64,000 bases of DNA from JADJLQ01 sp034439915. GTDB lineage: Bacteria; Bacteroidota; Bacteroidia; Chitinophagales; Saprospiraceae. Within the stretch, counting starts at the first letter, position 1. Every line of letters starts with the position of its first letter. Below, in pieces: positions 54,876-64,000 of the stretch. Location: contig JAWXBI010000132.1 in NCBI GenBank assembly GCA_034439915.1, positions 1-64,000 of the forward strand, read 5' to 3'. The notes under the pieces were generated by a model. It did no database searches, had not been told where the DNA came from, and saw nothing but the letters and a program-made list of their open reading frames with translations. Both the position numbers and the translations under genes were made by a program.

Positions 54876-55493
54876 ATGGAATCATATCAAGTATCGCTTT
54901 GTGATTTGCCTTGGTGGGCGGTGCTGGCTTCCTGGTTATTACCTGCTCTGATAGGGTACTTTTGGGGGATGTTGCAATGGGGTCAGTATAAGACTAAAGC
55001 AAAAAAAGCGGATAAGGAACTCTCATCAGCCAGCAAACGAATAGTCAATCTTGAAAATGAAATCAATGAATTCAGAAAAGCTTACGAGAAAGTGAGCAAA
55101 GAAAAAGACCGCCTTGCGGCAAGTCCGGTCAACAAAATCAGTGAGCCCAAATCGAAACCGGCTGCAAATGAAGGTACGATTGCTTCCACAGAGAGCCACT
55201 CGCCTAACGATATCATCCATGCCACCAGGAAGATTTTTGGATATGCAATCCGCCGAAATGATTTGAAAATTGTCGATGGTATCGATCCTAAAATTGAGAA
55301 AATCCTTCACGAAGTTGGTGTTCACACCTGGGGTGATCTGGAACGTATAGATATTAATTACCTCACCAATCTGTTGAAGGAAGCCGGTTATCCTCAGGTT
55401 GATCCCAGGTCCTGGGCATTTGAAGGTTCACTGGCCAGACAGGAAAAATGGGCTGACCTCAAAGCTTTTCAGGAAAAAGGGCAATCCGACTGA
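54876..55493 (+). CDS. Membrane-anchored coiled-coil protein with helix-hairpin-helix-like C-terminus
   Basis: A 205-residue protein with one N-terminal transmembrane helix (WWAVLASWLLPALIGYFWG), a coiled coil (about 35-75: SSASKRIVNLENEINEFRKAYEKV), a charged linker, and a C-terminal fold with KIVDGIDPKIEKILHEVGVHTWGDLERIDINYLTNLLKEAGYP. The last part resembles the helix-hairpin-helix segment of H3TH/FEN1-like and ribosomal L21-adjacent proteins. Function unknown. It is co-transcribed with the OmpA-like gene. Confidence 0.75.
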   Translation: MESYQVSLCDLPWWAVLASWLLPALIGYFWGMLQWGQYKTKAKKADKELSSASKRIVNLENEINEFRKAYEKVSKEKDRLAASPVNKISEPKSKPAANEGTIASTESHSPNDIIHATRKIFGYAIRRNDLKIVDGIDPKIEKILHEVGVHTWGDLERIDINYLTNLLKEAGYPQVDPRSWAFEGSLARQEKWADLKAFQEKGQSD

Positions 55494-55512
55494 AAAATTT
55501 CTATGCTGACCC

Positions 55513-56214
55513 TCACACCAGGTCCTGATCAGTAAAAGAATCTGGTTTGTGTTTGACCTCAAGGGTTTTACGCGCAATCCAACCCGCAATCAATCCAAAC
55601 CCAAAACCTCCTATATGTGCCCACCAGGCTACACCACCATGCTGTGCTTGTGAGGTGGTTTTACTTAATGAGAAATAACCGCTGATCAATTGCTGAACAA
55701 TCCAGATCCCCAGGAAAAAAACTGCCGGCATATAAAATGACCGAAAAAAATAAACCACCAGCACCCGGATTTTGGATGCCGGAAACAAAATGAGATAAGC
55801 ACCTAAAACTGCTGATATTGCTCCACTGGCACCTATTGCGGGAACCATACTCCCCGGCCCGGCCAATATATGGGAGATTGCTGCGGCCAATCCTCCGGCA
55901 ATATAAAATATTAAAAAATTGAAGTTTCCCATGATGGCTTCGATATTGTCTCCAAAAACCCACAGGAACAACATATTGCCTATCAGGTGCACCCAACCAC
56001 CGTGTAAAAACATGGACGTAAATAAAGTAAAGAGGTTGTTACCCTGGCTGATCTCTGCCGGTATGGAGCCATAATGAAAAACAAACCAATCCAGTTCTGG
56101 GGGAGGCAAAATGACTTGATAGAGAAACACGATAATGTTGATTCCAATAAACAAATAGGAAAAAAAAGGTTTGCTGCCACCTTTGACCTGGTCATCACCT
56201 ATGGGAAATATCAT
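55513..56214 (-). CDS. Rhomboid-family intramembrane serine protease
   Basis: A 233-residue, six-helix membrane protease. The catalytic Ser lies in GASGAISAVLGAYL and the His in HIGGFGFGLIAG. HLIGNMLFLWVFGDNIE is the conserved loop-1 region. It would cleave transmembrane substrates; the substrate is unknown. It converges with the membrane coiled-coil gene. Confidence 0.94.
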   Translation of the reverse strand: MIFPIGDDQVKGGSKPFFSYLFIGINIIVFLYQVILPPPELDWFVFHYGSIPAEISQGNNLFTLFTSMFLHGGWVHLIGNMLFLWVFGDNIEAIMGNFNFLIFYIAGGLAAAISHILAGPGSMVPAIGASGAISAVLGAYLILFPASKIRVLVVYFFRSFYMPAVFFLGIWIVQQLISGYFSLSKTTSQAQHGGVAWWAHIGGFGFGLIAGWIARKTLEVKHKPDSFTDQDLV

Positions 56215-56264
56215 GCTACTGGTTTTTAAATTGAATAAATAATGCAGGTATCCATGACTAATGT

Positions 56265-57227
56265 TTAAATCAATCCTTCCCGGATCAGGTCATGCAGATG
56301 GATCACCCCGACATAGCTTTTTTGATCCAAAACCACCAATTGGCTGATGTTATAAGATCTCATCGTTTCCAGGGCTGTCATAGCCAGGGCCTGGGACTCT
56401 ATACATTTTGGGGATGCGTTCATAATTTCGATAGCTGTGACCCGGGAAAAATCGGGCTTGGTTTCCATCATTCGGCGAAGGTCACCATCGGTAATTATTC
56501 CGATGGGGTTTTCATTTTTATCGATGATTACCGTGGCCCCCAATCTAAATCTTGACATGACCAAAATTACCTCACTCAGGGGGTCATTAGGATAATTGAC
56601 CGGTTTCCCGTGGGAAGGATAAATATCATAAACATGGAGATAAAGCTGTTTGCCTAACGAACCTCCCGGGTGAAATTTGGCAAAGTCAGCCGGGGTAAAC
56701 CCTCTGAGGTACAGCAGACACATGGCCAGTGCATCTCCGATAGCCATTTGGGCAGCGGTGCTGGCAGTAGGTGCCAGATTATTGGGATCGGCTTCTTTAT
56801 CGATAGGCGTCAATATAATATAATCCGCTTGTTTAGCCAGGTAGGAACCGGCTTGGGCAGTGATCGCCACGATTTTGCAACCGATATTTTTAGCAATAGG
56901 CAGAACCAGCCGGATTTCTTCTGTTTCGCCACTTTTGGAAAAACAACATAGGAAATCCCCACTGACCAACATACCGACATCGCCATGAACAGCATCCGCA
57001 GCATGCAGGAATACAGAAGCGGTACCGGTAGAGTTCATGGTAGCAACGATTTTTTGGGCGACCAGGGCACTCTTTCCAATCCCGCAACAAACCACCCGGC
57101 CACCCGAATTAAAGATGTCATTCACACAAACCTCAAAAGAAGGTTCTAAATGATTTGTCAATGCCAATAAAGCTTGTTGTTCGATTTGGATACATTCCCT
57201 GGCTATATCTAAGATGGCTTTTTTCAA
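56265..57227 (-). CDS. kdsD: D-arabinose 5-phosphate isomerase (KdsD/KpsF)
   Basis: A 320-residue protein with an SIS domain (GIGKSALVAQKIVATMNSTGTASVFLHAADAVHGDVGML, SKSGETEEI) followed by two CBS domains (about 205-320). It makes D-arabinose 5-phosphate, the first precursor of Kdo for lipopolysaccharide. The start is TTG at 57227 (no ATG is available in front of the conserved region). It is divergent from recQ. Confidence 0.93.
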   Translation of the reverse strand: MKKAILDIARECIQIEQQALLALTNHLEPSFEVCVNDIFNSGGRVVCCGIGKSALVAQKIVATMNSTGTASVFLHAADAVHGDVGMLVSGDFLCCFSKSGETEEIRLVLPIAKNIGCKIVAITAQAGSYLAKQADYIILTPIDKEADPNNLAPTASTAAQMAIGDALAMCLLYLRGFTPADFAKFHPGGSLGKQLYLHVYDIYPSHGKPVNYPNDPLSEVILVMSRFRLGATVIIDKNENPIGIITDGDLRRMMETKPDFSRVTAIEIMNASPKCIESQALAMTALETMRSYNISQLVVLDQKSYVGVIHLHDLIREGLI

Positions 57228-57387
57228 ATCTAAAATTTATTGTAAATTCGGCTCCCTTTTTAGGAAGCCTTAAAAATAATAAAACATACGTTGTTAACAT
57301 TATAACAGGCTTAAACGAAAATAAATTAACTGATTGATGACATTTTTAATTTTAAATACCAAATATTATCTGTAAATTTCAATACCG

Positions 57388-59664
57388 ATGAATGAAATTA
57401 TAGTGGACAAAAAAAGTACAAAAAATACTAAATCAAAACCAACTTCAACTTCGCCAAATAAGCCTGAATCAGCCTCCCCTTCGCTCACACAAGCCCTTCA
57501 AAAACATTTTGGGTTTGATCAATTTAAAGACAATCAGGAAGAGATAATTCAAAATGTATTGGATGGCAATGACACGTTTGTCATTATGCCTACTGGTGGA
57601 GGTAAATCAATGTGTTATCAGTTGCCTGCTCTCATGCTGGAAGGTACAGCTATCATTATATCTCCATTGATAGCGTTGATGAAAAATCAAGTCGATGCCA
57701 TCCGTGGATATAGCCAGGGTGATGAGATTGCACACTTTCTTAACTCATCATTAACAAGAACCCAGATTAAGCAGGTCAAGGAGTCTATTACCAACAAACA
57801 CACCAAATTGTTGTACGTGGCCCCGGAGACCCTGACAAAAGATGAAAACCTGGAATTTTTGAGAGGGGTCAAGATTTCGCTCATTGCCGTGGATGAAGCA
57901 CATTGTATATCGGAATGGGGGCATGATTTCAGACCGGAGTATCGCAGGATCCGGGAGATGATAGATAGTTTAGGTCACTCGGTCCCGGTGATGGCACTGA
58001 CTGCAACGGCTACTCCAAAAGTGCAATCCGATATTGTCAAGACCCTGGATATGAAAAATCACAAGGTCTTTAAGTCTTCTTTTAACCGGACCAATCTGTA
58101 TTATGAGATCCGGCCCAAGGTCAATAAAGCGCAGACCATCAAAGAAATTATCCAAATATTCCGAACACAGCCCGGTGGATCCGGGATTGTCTATGTGCAA
58201 TCCAGAAAATCTACCGAGGAGCTGGCACAGGTACTGGAGGTGAATGGGATCAAAGCCGCACCCTATCATGCCGGATTGGATACCAAATTAAGGGGAAAGA
58301 TCCAGGACGATTTTCTAATGCAGGAAATCGATGTGATTTGTGCGACAATAGCGTTCGGAATGGGGATTGATAAACCGGACGTTCGATTTGTAATTCATTA
58401 CGATATACCAAAAAGCATAGAAAATTACTATCAGGAAACCGGCAGAGCAGGAAGGGATGGACTGGAAGGAAGATGTGTCGCATTTTATTCGGCTAAAGAC
58501 ATCGTCACCCTTGAAAAGTTTCTGCGGGACAAAGATGCAGCCGAACGGGAGATGGGTGCCCACTTGCTGGATGAGGTAGTAGCTTTTGCTGAAACAGCAG
58601 CCTGCCGGAGAGTATTTCTACTCAATTATTTTGGCGAAAACTTTATCGAAAAGGATTGTTATAAAATGTGTGACAATTGCAGGCATCCTAAAGAAAAAGT
58701 CGAGGTAAAAAATGAAATGAAATACGCCCTCCAGGTTATTCAACAAACCAAAGAAAATTACCTGGTGAGTTTATTGGTTGAGTTCATTATAGGTAAAACG
58801 ACGAAAGAGATCAAGGATTATGGTTTCGATCAATATGATTTGTTTGGCAAAGGACAAGATAAAGAGACTTTATACTGGCATTCTATATTCCGGCACGGGA
58901 TATTAAATGGGCTGATCCTGAAAGACATTGAACAATATGGTGTATTAACGCTGACGGAAGCAGGAATAAAATTTATAACTAAACCCACATCGATAAAAAT
59001 CGCCATGAACACCAATTTTGAAGCACCTGCAGAATTGGATGAAGAAGATGCAGGAGCCCGCGTAGTGGCATTGGATCAGACGTTGTATAAGATGCTGGAC
59101 GATATGCGTAAAGGCATGGCTAAACATTTAAAAGTGCCGCCTTACGTGATTTTTCAGGATACTTCTTTGCAGGACATGGCTACACAGTATCCCATCACCC
59201 TGGAAGACCTGGCCAAAGTCAACGGGGTCAATGCCAGCAAAGCCCAGCGATATGGTAAAAAATTCATTGAAGTTATTGCCATGTATGTGGAAGAAAATGA
59301 AATCGACCGGCCGGAAGACATCCTGATCAAACAAATTGCAGATAAATCCAAAACCAAAGTTTCCATCATCCAGTCTATAGACCGCAAAATGCACCTGGAA
59401 GATATCGCCCGGACCAACCAGATGAAACTGGACGAACTGATGGATGAAATGGATATCATCGTTTCTTCCGGCACCAAACTTAACCTGGATTATTATCTGG
59501 AAGATCATGTGGATGAAACCATCCAGGAAGAGATCTATGATTATTTTATGACTTCCGAAACGGATGATGCAGAAAAAGCTTTTAAATCATTAAAAGAGGA
59601 AGACATTACCATTGAAGAAATAAAATTAGTCCGGTTAAAATTTTTATCTGAAATGGCGATGTAG
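57388..59664 (+). CDS. recQ: ATP-dependent DNA helicase RecQ
   Basis: A 758-residue superfamily 2 helicase. Walker A is PTGGGKSMCYQLPAL, Walker B is DEAHCISEWGHDFRPEYR, and motifs V and VI include FGMGIDKPDVRFVIH and QETGRAGRDG. The RecQ-C zinc-binding cysteines are in AACRRVFLLNYFGE through CDNCRHPKE. A HRDC domain (about 565-640) is present, plus a further C-terminal helical extension. It functions in recombination and fork repair. Confidence 0.97.
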   Translation: MNEIIVDKKSTKNTKSKPTSTSPNKPESASPSLTQALQKHFGFDQFKDNQEEIIQNVLDGNDTFVIMPTGGGKSMCYQLPALMLEGTAIIISPLIALMKNQVDAIRGYSQGDEIAHFLNSSLTRTQIKQVKESITNKHTKLLYVAPETLTKDENLEFLRGVKISLIAVDEAHCISEWGHDFRPEYRRIREMIDSLGHSVPVMALTATATPKVQSDIVKTLDMKNHKVFKSSFNRTNLYYEIRPKVNKAQTIKEIIQIFRTQPGGSGIVYVQSRKSTEELAQVLEVNGIKAAPYHAGLDTKLRGKIQDDFLMQEIDVICATIAFGMGIDKPDVRFVIHYDIPKSIENYYQETGRAGRDGLEGRCVAFYSAKDIVTLEKFLRDKDAAEREMGAHLLDEVVAFAETAACRRVFLLNYFGENFIEKDCYKMCDNCRHPKEKVEVKNEMKYALQVIQQTKENYLVSLLVEFIIGKTTKEIKDYGFDQYDLFGKGQDKETLYWHSIFRHGILNGLILKDIEQYGVLTLTEAGIKFITKPTSIKIAMNTNFEAPAELDEEDAGARVVALDQTLYKMLDDMRKGMAKHLKVPPYVIFQDTSLQDMATQYPITLEDLAKVNGVNASKAQRYGKKFIEVIAMYVEENEIDRPEDILIKQIADKSKTKVSIIQSIDRKMHLEDIARTNQMKLDELMDEMDIIVSSGTKLNLDYYLEDHVDETIQEEIYDYFMTSETDDAEKAFKSLKEEDITIEEIKLVRLKFLSEMAM

Positions 59665-59716
59665 GTAGGAGGGTTGAGGAATGAGGTAGGAGGAGGTTGA
59701 CCAATCAAATTAACAC

Positions 59717-60148
59717 ATGAAAAAAATCTGGATAATCAACGGGCCCAATTTAAACCTCCTTGGAAAAAGACAACCTGAAATCTATGGGTATAAAAGTTTT
59801 GAAACCTTTTTCGGCGAGCTAAAAGAATTATTCCCCCAGATTGAACTTTATTATTTTCAATCCAATCATGAAGGGGCAATCATCGACCACCTGCAAACTA
59901 TTGGATTTGGTCAATCCGATGGTCTGGTGTTTAACCCGGCGGCCTACACCCATACCTCCATTGCCATAGGGGATTGCCTTGCAGCGATTCAATTGCCTTG
60001 TGTGGAGGTCCATATTTCGGATATCTATCAACGGGAAACATTTCGACACCACTCCTATATCAAACCCTATTGTGTGGATAGCATAGTAGGTAAAGGCCTG
60101 GATGGATATAAAATGGCTGTTGAGAAATTGTTACCCCTGATTTTATAA
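59717..60148 (+). CDS. aroQ: 3-Dehydroquinate dehydratase, type II
   Basis: A 143-residue shikimate-pathway enzyme. The N-terminal INGPNLNLLGKRQPEIYG contains the catalytic Tyr loop, and the second motif FNPAAYTHTSIAIGD and VEVHISDIYQRETFRHHSY complete the active site. It is not next to other aro genes. Confidence 0.97.
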   Translation: MKKIWIINGPNLNLLGKRQPEIYGYKSFETFFGELKELFPQIELYYFQSNHEGAIIDHLQTIGFGQSDGLVFNPAAYTHTSIAIGDCLAAIQLPCVEVHISDIYQRETFRHHSYIKPYCVDSIVGKGLDGYKMAVEKLLPLIL

Positions 60149-60164
60149 GCCCCATAAACCCGAG

Positions 60165-60581
60165 TTATAGGCTGGGTGGGGAAGGGGTGTGGTCTACTAT
60201 CTTTAACCGGTTTCGTTTGTTCATTTTTCGCTGCCCGTTGAAATACTGAAAATAAGACCAATGCACATAAAATTTAGGTGGCTTTTTCGCTATTCGGTTG
60301 TCTCTGGCCGGACTGATGTCAAACCCGTCTATAAATGAAAGCGGTAAACAATATGTTACAGAAACACGGATGCAGTCGTTGACTATATCAAAGCCCTCAA
60401 TGGTATACAACTCCCAGTTCGATTTGGGTTCCTCCTGAAGATGGACCTTAATGACCGAACCAACTGGATATTTTTTTCCTTTTATTTTTCCTCTCGTTTC
60501 GAGTACCAGGTAGCTCTGACTGATTATCAAATGAAAATGCAGTAGCACCAGGGTAAAAAGAACAAATTTCCGATACGCCAT
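60165..60581 (-). CDS. Hypothetical secreted protein, short paralog
   Basis: A 138-residue protein with a signal peptide (FVLFTLVLLHFHLIIS, cleavage near QS). It is closely similar along its length to the protein at 60687-61193 (shared patterns YLVLETRGKIKGKKYPVGS, YTIEGFD, CLPLSFIDGFD). It lacks the ~31 residues that form a transmembrane segment in its neighbour. I do not recognise a domain. Confidence 0.65.
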   Translation of the reverse strand: MAYRKFVLFTLVLLHFHLIISQSYLVLETRGKIKGKKYPVGSVIKVHLQEEPKSNWELYTIEGFDIVNDCIRVSVTYCLPLSFIDGFDISPARDNRIAKKPPKFYVHWSYFQYFNGQRKMNKRNRLKIVDHTPSPPSL

Positions 60582-60686
60582 GAATAGCTTTAAAAATACG
60601 AATATTAATCACAAGCGAACAACAAGGTAAGGGATTGGGATTTCCGCCTACACAGGCAGTCTAAGTAAAATAGATAAACAGTTTTT

Positions 60687-61193
60687 TTATGCCCTTGGTT
60701 TTTCCAGGGTGAGGTCAATCAATTTCAGCCGATGTTTTTGATTTAATTTTTTTTGGCCATTGACCAGCCATTTGGTATACATCCAGGCCAGGCCGGAAAC
60801 ACCTCCAACAATAAAATGAAAGGCTGTCAACGGAGGCCTGAAGATAGCCTGGGCAAGGCTAAAAAATGTCCACTGAATAAAAAACTTTCTGGCTGTTTTC
60901 TCCAACCCATTGCCTTTGCCCGGTGTAACGTCAAAACCATCCAGATCGTTGAGGGGCAAACAATAGGAATCGGATACGATGATACATTTGGATGGTAAAT
61001 CAAAGCCCCGGATGGTATAGGTTTCCCAGGAGGACCTGATTTCGCCTTTAAAATGGACCCTGATCGTTGAACCGATGGGATATTTTCTGGGTTTGATCTT
61101 TCCCTGGCTTTCAAGTATAAGAAAAGCCTGTGAATAGGAGGCCGAGAAACCAAACAAAATAACAATCAAGCTTGTGGTCCTTTTCAAATTCAT
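60687..61193 (-). CDS. Hypothetical membrane protein, long paralog
   Basis: A 168-residue protein with a signal peptide and the same N-terminal pattern (FLILESQGKIKPRKYPIGS, YTIRGFD, CLPLNDLDGFD) as the gene at 60165. It additionally has a hydrophobic segment (LTAFHFIVGGVSGLAWMY) near residue 130, so it may be membrane-bound. Function unknown. The two genes look like a tandem duplication. Confidence 0.65.
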   Translation of the reverse strand: MNLKRTTSLIVILFGFSASYSQAFLILESQGKIKPRKYPIGSTIRVHFKGEIRSSWETYTIRGFDLPSKCIIVSDSYCLPLNDLDGFDVTPGKGNGLEKTARKFFIQWTFFSLAQAIFRPPLTAFHFIVGGVSGLAWMYTKWLVNGQKKLNQKHRLKLIDLTLEKPRA

Positions 61194-61568
61194 TCCGATT
61201 AAAGAAACGAATTTAGTGGATAGGATGCCTTACCCCGGGAGTATTTAAATTTTTATTAATCACTCGTGGTGATCATTCCATGTTGTTTTAAATAGGATTT
61301 TGACCCAGGCGTGCCGTCATTGCGCTTTCACAATGTTTAATCTTTTTTTAGATCAACTATTCAAAACCCAGTGCTCTCCTTATGCTGTCTATCAATTTTT
61401 TTTTCGAAACCATGTACTAGCTGCAAATTGAAGTCGTCATTTTTAAAACAAAAGTGATGATGAATATACTTGTTTGAGGCTGGGGTAGTGATAATCCATG
61501 TGCCTTATGGAGTGTGCCTAAGCCCAGGTATGAAATTTTAAAAGCTTTCTTGCCTGACTTTGGCATTT
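61194..61568. other. Intergenic region, 375 bases
   Basis: No credible ORF, RNA gene or repeat seen. Contains AT-rich tracts and no hairpin strong enough to call. It separates the two secreted paralogs from the DJ-1/PfpI gene. Confidence 0.5.
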
Positions 61569-62126
61569 TTATCCCCAGTAATCCATTTTTTTTCTTATTT
61601 CTGCAGCTGCCTCAGCACCTGCCCATTTATTACATAAAAAGAGTCCAAGGTCAATGGAAGCAGAGACTGCCCCGGCGGTAATAATATTGCCATCTTCGAC
61701 AATACGGTACTGAAGCACCTCCAGGCAATAGGGCCTGAGGGCCTCATATTCATTATAATGGGTAGTCGCTTTTTTGCCATTTAAAAATCCCGCGGCCCCC
61801 AGCAACAAACTTCCGGTACATATAGAAATTTTCGTGGCCTGCTCAGCAGCAGATTGAAGCCAACCAATCAATGCGGGGTCATATTGCAAATGCCGGGTAC
61901 CATGTCCGCCCGGGACAATTATAGCGTCATAATCCTTTAATGAATTTTGGATAAGGGTGGGTTTGATTTCCAATCCAAAATTATCCTGGCAAACACTGGA
62001 ATACCCACAGATATCCCATTTGAATCCCGGGAGAAATTTCATGGATTGAAGTCTGCTCAGTGGGTCATAGATACCAATAAAATCAAGCCAGGTAATGCCT
62101 TCAAAAATGACGTATGCGATCTGCAT
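61569..62126 (-). CDS. DJ-1/PfpI-family protein
   Basis: A 185-residue class I glutamine-amidotransferase-like protein (ATG at 62126, MQIAYVIFEGITWLDFIGIYD). DAIIVPGGHG and the nucleophile elbow ICTGSLLLGAAGFLNGKKATTHY, with a Cys, are visible. Relatives include isonitrile hydratase-like and stress chaperone/protease members; the exact reaction is not assignable. Confidence 0.9.
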   Translation of the reverse strand: MQIAYVIFEGITWLDFIGIYDPLSRLQSMKFLPGFKWDICGYSSVCQDNFGLEIKPTLIQNSLKDYDAIIVPGGHGTRHLQYDPALIGWLQSAAEQATKISICTGSLLLGAAGFLNGKKATTHYNEYEALRPYCLEVLQYRIVEDGNIITAGAVSASIDLGLFLCNKWAGAEAAAEIRKKMDYWG

Positions 62127-62197
62127 ATAATCCAATTAAGTCAAAATTCCGAAACAAGGTGGAACGCTGCTAAATTAAAACGCAATTAAAAACTGCG

Positions 62198-62635
62198 TTA
62201 TTCTTTGGTGGGTACCACCATGACCGGAACTTTGGAATGCCGGACCACCGATTCCGCAATGCTGCCAACCAGGAAATGAGCCAGTCCGGTCCTGCCATGG
62301 GTCCCGATGACGATCAGGTCAGCTCCCCATTGTTCTGACGTGTTGACAATTTCTTCCTGAGGGTTGCCTTCAGGCAGAAAATGAACGAGTTCTCCGGGAC
62401 CGTCAAACAATTCACCCAATTGTTTCATCGTCAATTCACCTTCTTTTTGGTAGATTTCCTCGGTGTCCATCGGCAGGATACCCGCATCGAGATTAGCGAT
62501 TGCCCGGGCACTGTCCACTACATAGACGGCAGCTATTTCTGCATCCAGCTGTCGGGCCAGTTCAAACCCTTTTTTGGCGGCATTCATGGCGAAGGTGCTG
62601 CTGTCCACAGCTATGAGTATTTTTGAGAAAGGCAT
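62198..62635 (-). CDS. Universal stress protein (UspA family)
   Basis: A 145-residue single Usp domain. The N-terminal KILIAVDSSTFAMNAAKKGFELA and C-terminal GTHGRTGLAHFLVGSIAESVVRHSKVPVMVV match the ATP-binding G2xG9xG(S/T) pattern. It is a cytoplasmic stress-responsive nucleotide-binding protein. Confidence 0.94.
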   Translation of the reverse strand: MPFSKILIAVDSSTFAMNAAKKGFELARQLDAEIAAVYVVDSARAIANLDAGILPMDTEEIYQKEGELTMKQLGELFDGPGELVHFLPEGNPQEEIVNTSEQWGADLIVIGTHGRTGLAHFLVGSIAESVVRHSKVPVMVVPTKE

Positions 62636-62833
62636 GATTTATTAATTTTTTCTAAAGTTAAACACAAAATCGGAAGCTGAAAATCTATTCCAAAAACAAA
62701 AATTGAAAAAGGAAAATCAAGCGGCATTCCCAGATTAAATTGATTTTGACGGGGATAATCATGATGCATTATTAAGCATATACCCATCACTTCCTCGCTA
62801 TTTGTAATATTTTTAAAGTCCTAATCCTGGTTT

Positions 62834-64000
62834 ATGAATTTTTTCTTACGCTTATATTTTTTGCCCTTATTATTTTGGGTGAATGCACTTTCGGCCCAAC
62901 AGTTCACCACGCCATTTGAACTTAGTAAGGGTACAAAAAGCCCTCCTTATACTGAAATCATCGACTGGTGGAAATCGCTGGATATCCGGTCCTCAAAAAT
63001 AAAAATGTTTACGATGGGGATGACCGACTCCAATTTTCCCCTACATCTGGTGCTGGTATCCAGGGATGGTATTTTCGATTTCAACGCGCTGCGTGCCAAA
63101 AACACCCGGGTTATACTCATCAATAACGGGATTCATCCCGGCGAACCGGATGGAATAGATGCCAGTATGTTGTTGGTGCGGGATATCGTAACCAATAAAA
63201 TCCAACTACCTTCCGGTCTTGTTCTCGCCATCATACCCGTTTATAATATCGGCGGTTGCCTTGACCGCAGTAAGGATTACCGGGTGGATCAAAATGGTCC
63301 GGAAGAATTTGGGTTCAGGGGCAATGCACAAAACCTTGATCTCAACCGGGACTTTATAAAATGTGATTCCAGAGACGCTAGGGCATTTGCCGATATCTTT
63401 CATAAGGTTGATCCGGATGTATTTATCGACAATCATGTGAGCAATGGTGCGGATTATCAACATGTGATGACCCTTATCTGCAGTCAACATAATAAACTGG
63501 GAGGGGTCATGGGAGAATTTATGAATAAAAAGTTTGAACCGGGTATCTATTCGTTGATGAAAACAAAAGGTTATGACCTCATACCTTATGTGAATGCTTT
63601 TGGGGACAAGCCGGACAATGGCTGGCCCGAATTTTGGGACGGTCCCCGTTACAGCAGTGGTTTTGCTTCCTTATGGCATTGTTTCGCCTTTGTGCCGGAA
63701 ACCCATATGCTCAAACCCTACGATCAGCGGGTCAAAGCCACCTACGACCTGTTGTTGAGTTTTATAGATTTTACCTCGACCCACGGTGAAGAGATTAAAA
63801 AGCTCAGAACACAGACAAAACAAAATATTAAGATTCAGAAGGAATTTACGATCCAGTGGGACCTTGACCGCAACCAATTCTCAGAAAGATTATACAAAGG
63901 GTATGAAGCTGGCTATAAACCCAGTGAAGTTTCCGGATTGCCCAGGTTATATTACGACCGAACCAAACCCTACGAAAAAACGATTTCCTTTTATAATCAA
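62834..64000 (+). CDS. M14-family zinc carboxypeptidase-like protein, partial
   Basis: A gene running off the right end of the window; 389 codons are visible, read by hand. The N-terminus is a signal peptide ending near LSAQQ. The zinc ligands His101 and Glu104 lie in INNGIHPGEPDGIDASM (HxxE), and His201 lies in DNHVSNGADYQH, which together give the M14 metal site. Translation is in frame through position 64000 without a stop. The catalytic Glu expected further downstream is not visible, so completeness is unknown. Confidence 0.85.
   Translation, partial: MNFFLRLYFLPLLFWVNALSAQQFTTPFELSKGTKSPPYTEIIDWWKSLDIRSSKIKMFTMGMTDSNFPLHLVLVSRDGIFDFNALRAKNTRVILINNGIHPGEPDGIDASMLLVRDIVTNKIQLPSGLVLAIIPVYNIGGCLDRSKDYRVDQNGPEEFGFRGNAQNLDLNRDFIKCDSRDARAFADIFHKVDPDVFIDNHVSNGADYQHVMTLICSQHNKLGGVMGEFMNKKFEPGIYSLMKTKGYDLIPYVNAFGDKPDNGWPEFWDGPRYSSGFASLWHCFAFVPETHMLKPYDQRVKATYDLLLSFIDFTSTHGEEIKKLRTQTKQNIKIQKEFTIQWDLDRNQFSERLYKGYEAGYKPSEVSGLPRLYYDRTKPYEKTISFYNQ

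Overview
The window is a chromosomal segment from a member of the Bacteroidota, most likely a Saprospiraceae-like lineage (this placement is inference from gene content). Supporting signs are a C-terminal type IX secretion (T9SS) type A sorting domain (296-4711), a gliding-motility-associated C-terminal domain (6412-9180), Bacteroidota-typical small proteins (DUF3127, DUF3276, DUF2795), and promoters of the Bacteroidota form TTTG-N20-TAnnTTTG. I see no prophage, insertion sequence, CRISPR array or rRNA operon.

Layout. 0.3-9.2 kb: two large secreted surface proteins around ruvX-def and ribE. 9.3-13.6 kb: a leftward era-der-rfbC-rfbD group. 13.7-16.8 kb: a NadR-like kinase, then a TPP riboswitch in front of a TonB-dependent receptor (thiamine uptake). 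16.8-26 kb: housekeeping genes (cmk, a guanine deaminase-like gene, queA, an ABC permease, infC-rpmI-rplT, clpC). 26-28.4 kb: a STAS protein, RNase Z, a gene-free stretch with a two-copy repeat, and tRNA-Lys. 28.5-37.2 kb: a xylose operon (xylB, GH29 glycosidase, xylA, DUF3127) next to a second GH29 gene. 37.2-41.9 kb: a 2-oxoacid:ferredoxin oxidoreductase with an iron-sulfur flavoprotein. 42-46.1 kb: peroxiredoxin, a heptamer repeat array and a cysteine operon. 46.2-64 kb: an ABC exporter, a ComEC/HHH competence pair, a sugar permease, dapF, an OmpA-like protein, rhomboid, kdsD, recQ, aroQ, two related small secreted proteins, DJ-1/PfpI, UspA and the start of an M14 peptidase.

The most notable system is at 42.86-46.09 kb. 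cysM, a JAMM protease, a MoaD-like sulfur carrier and a MoeB-rhodanese protein form one leftward operon, which matches protein-thiocarboxylate (CysO-type) cysteine synthesis. In front of it lie two consecutive short ORFs with runs of cysteine codons (CCACCCCC and CACAYCCC). Each is followed by an intrinsic terminator, and each overlaps a segment that can pair with that terminator to prevent its folding. The whole leader sits behind a near-perfect Bacteroidota promoter. I read this as a tandem cysteine-sensing transcription attenuator. The sulfur carrier ends in Gly-Gly-Ile rather than Gly-Gly, so it probably needs trimming by the adjacent JAMM protease before activation.
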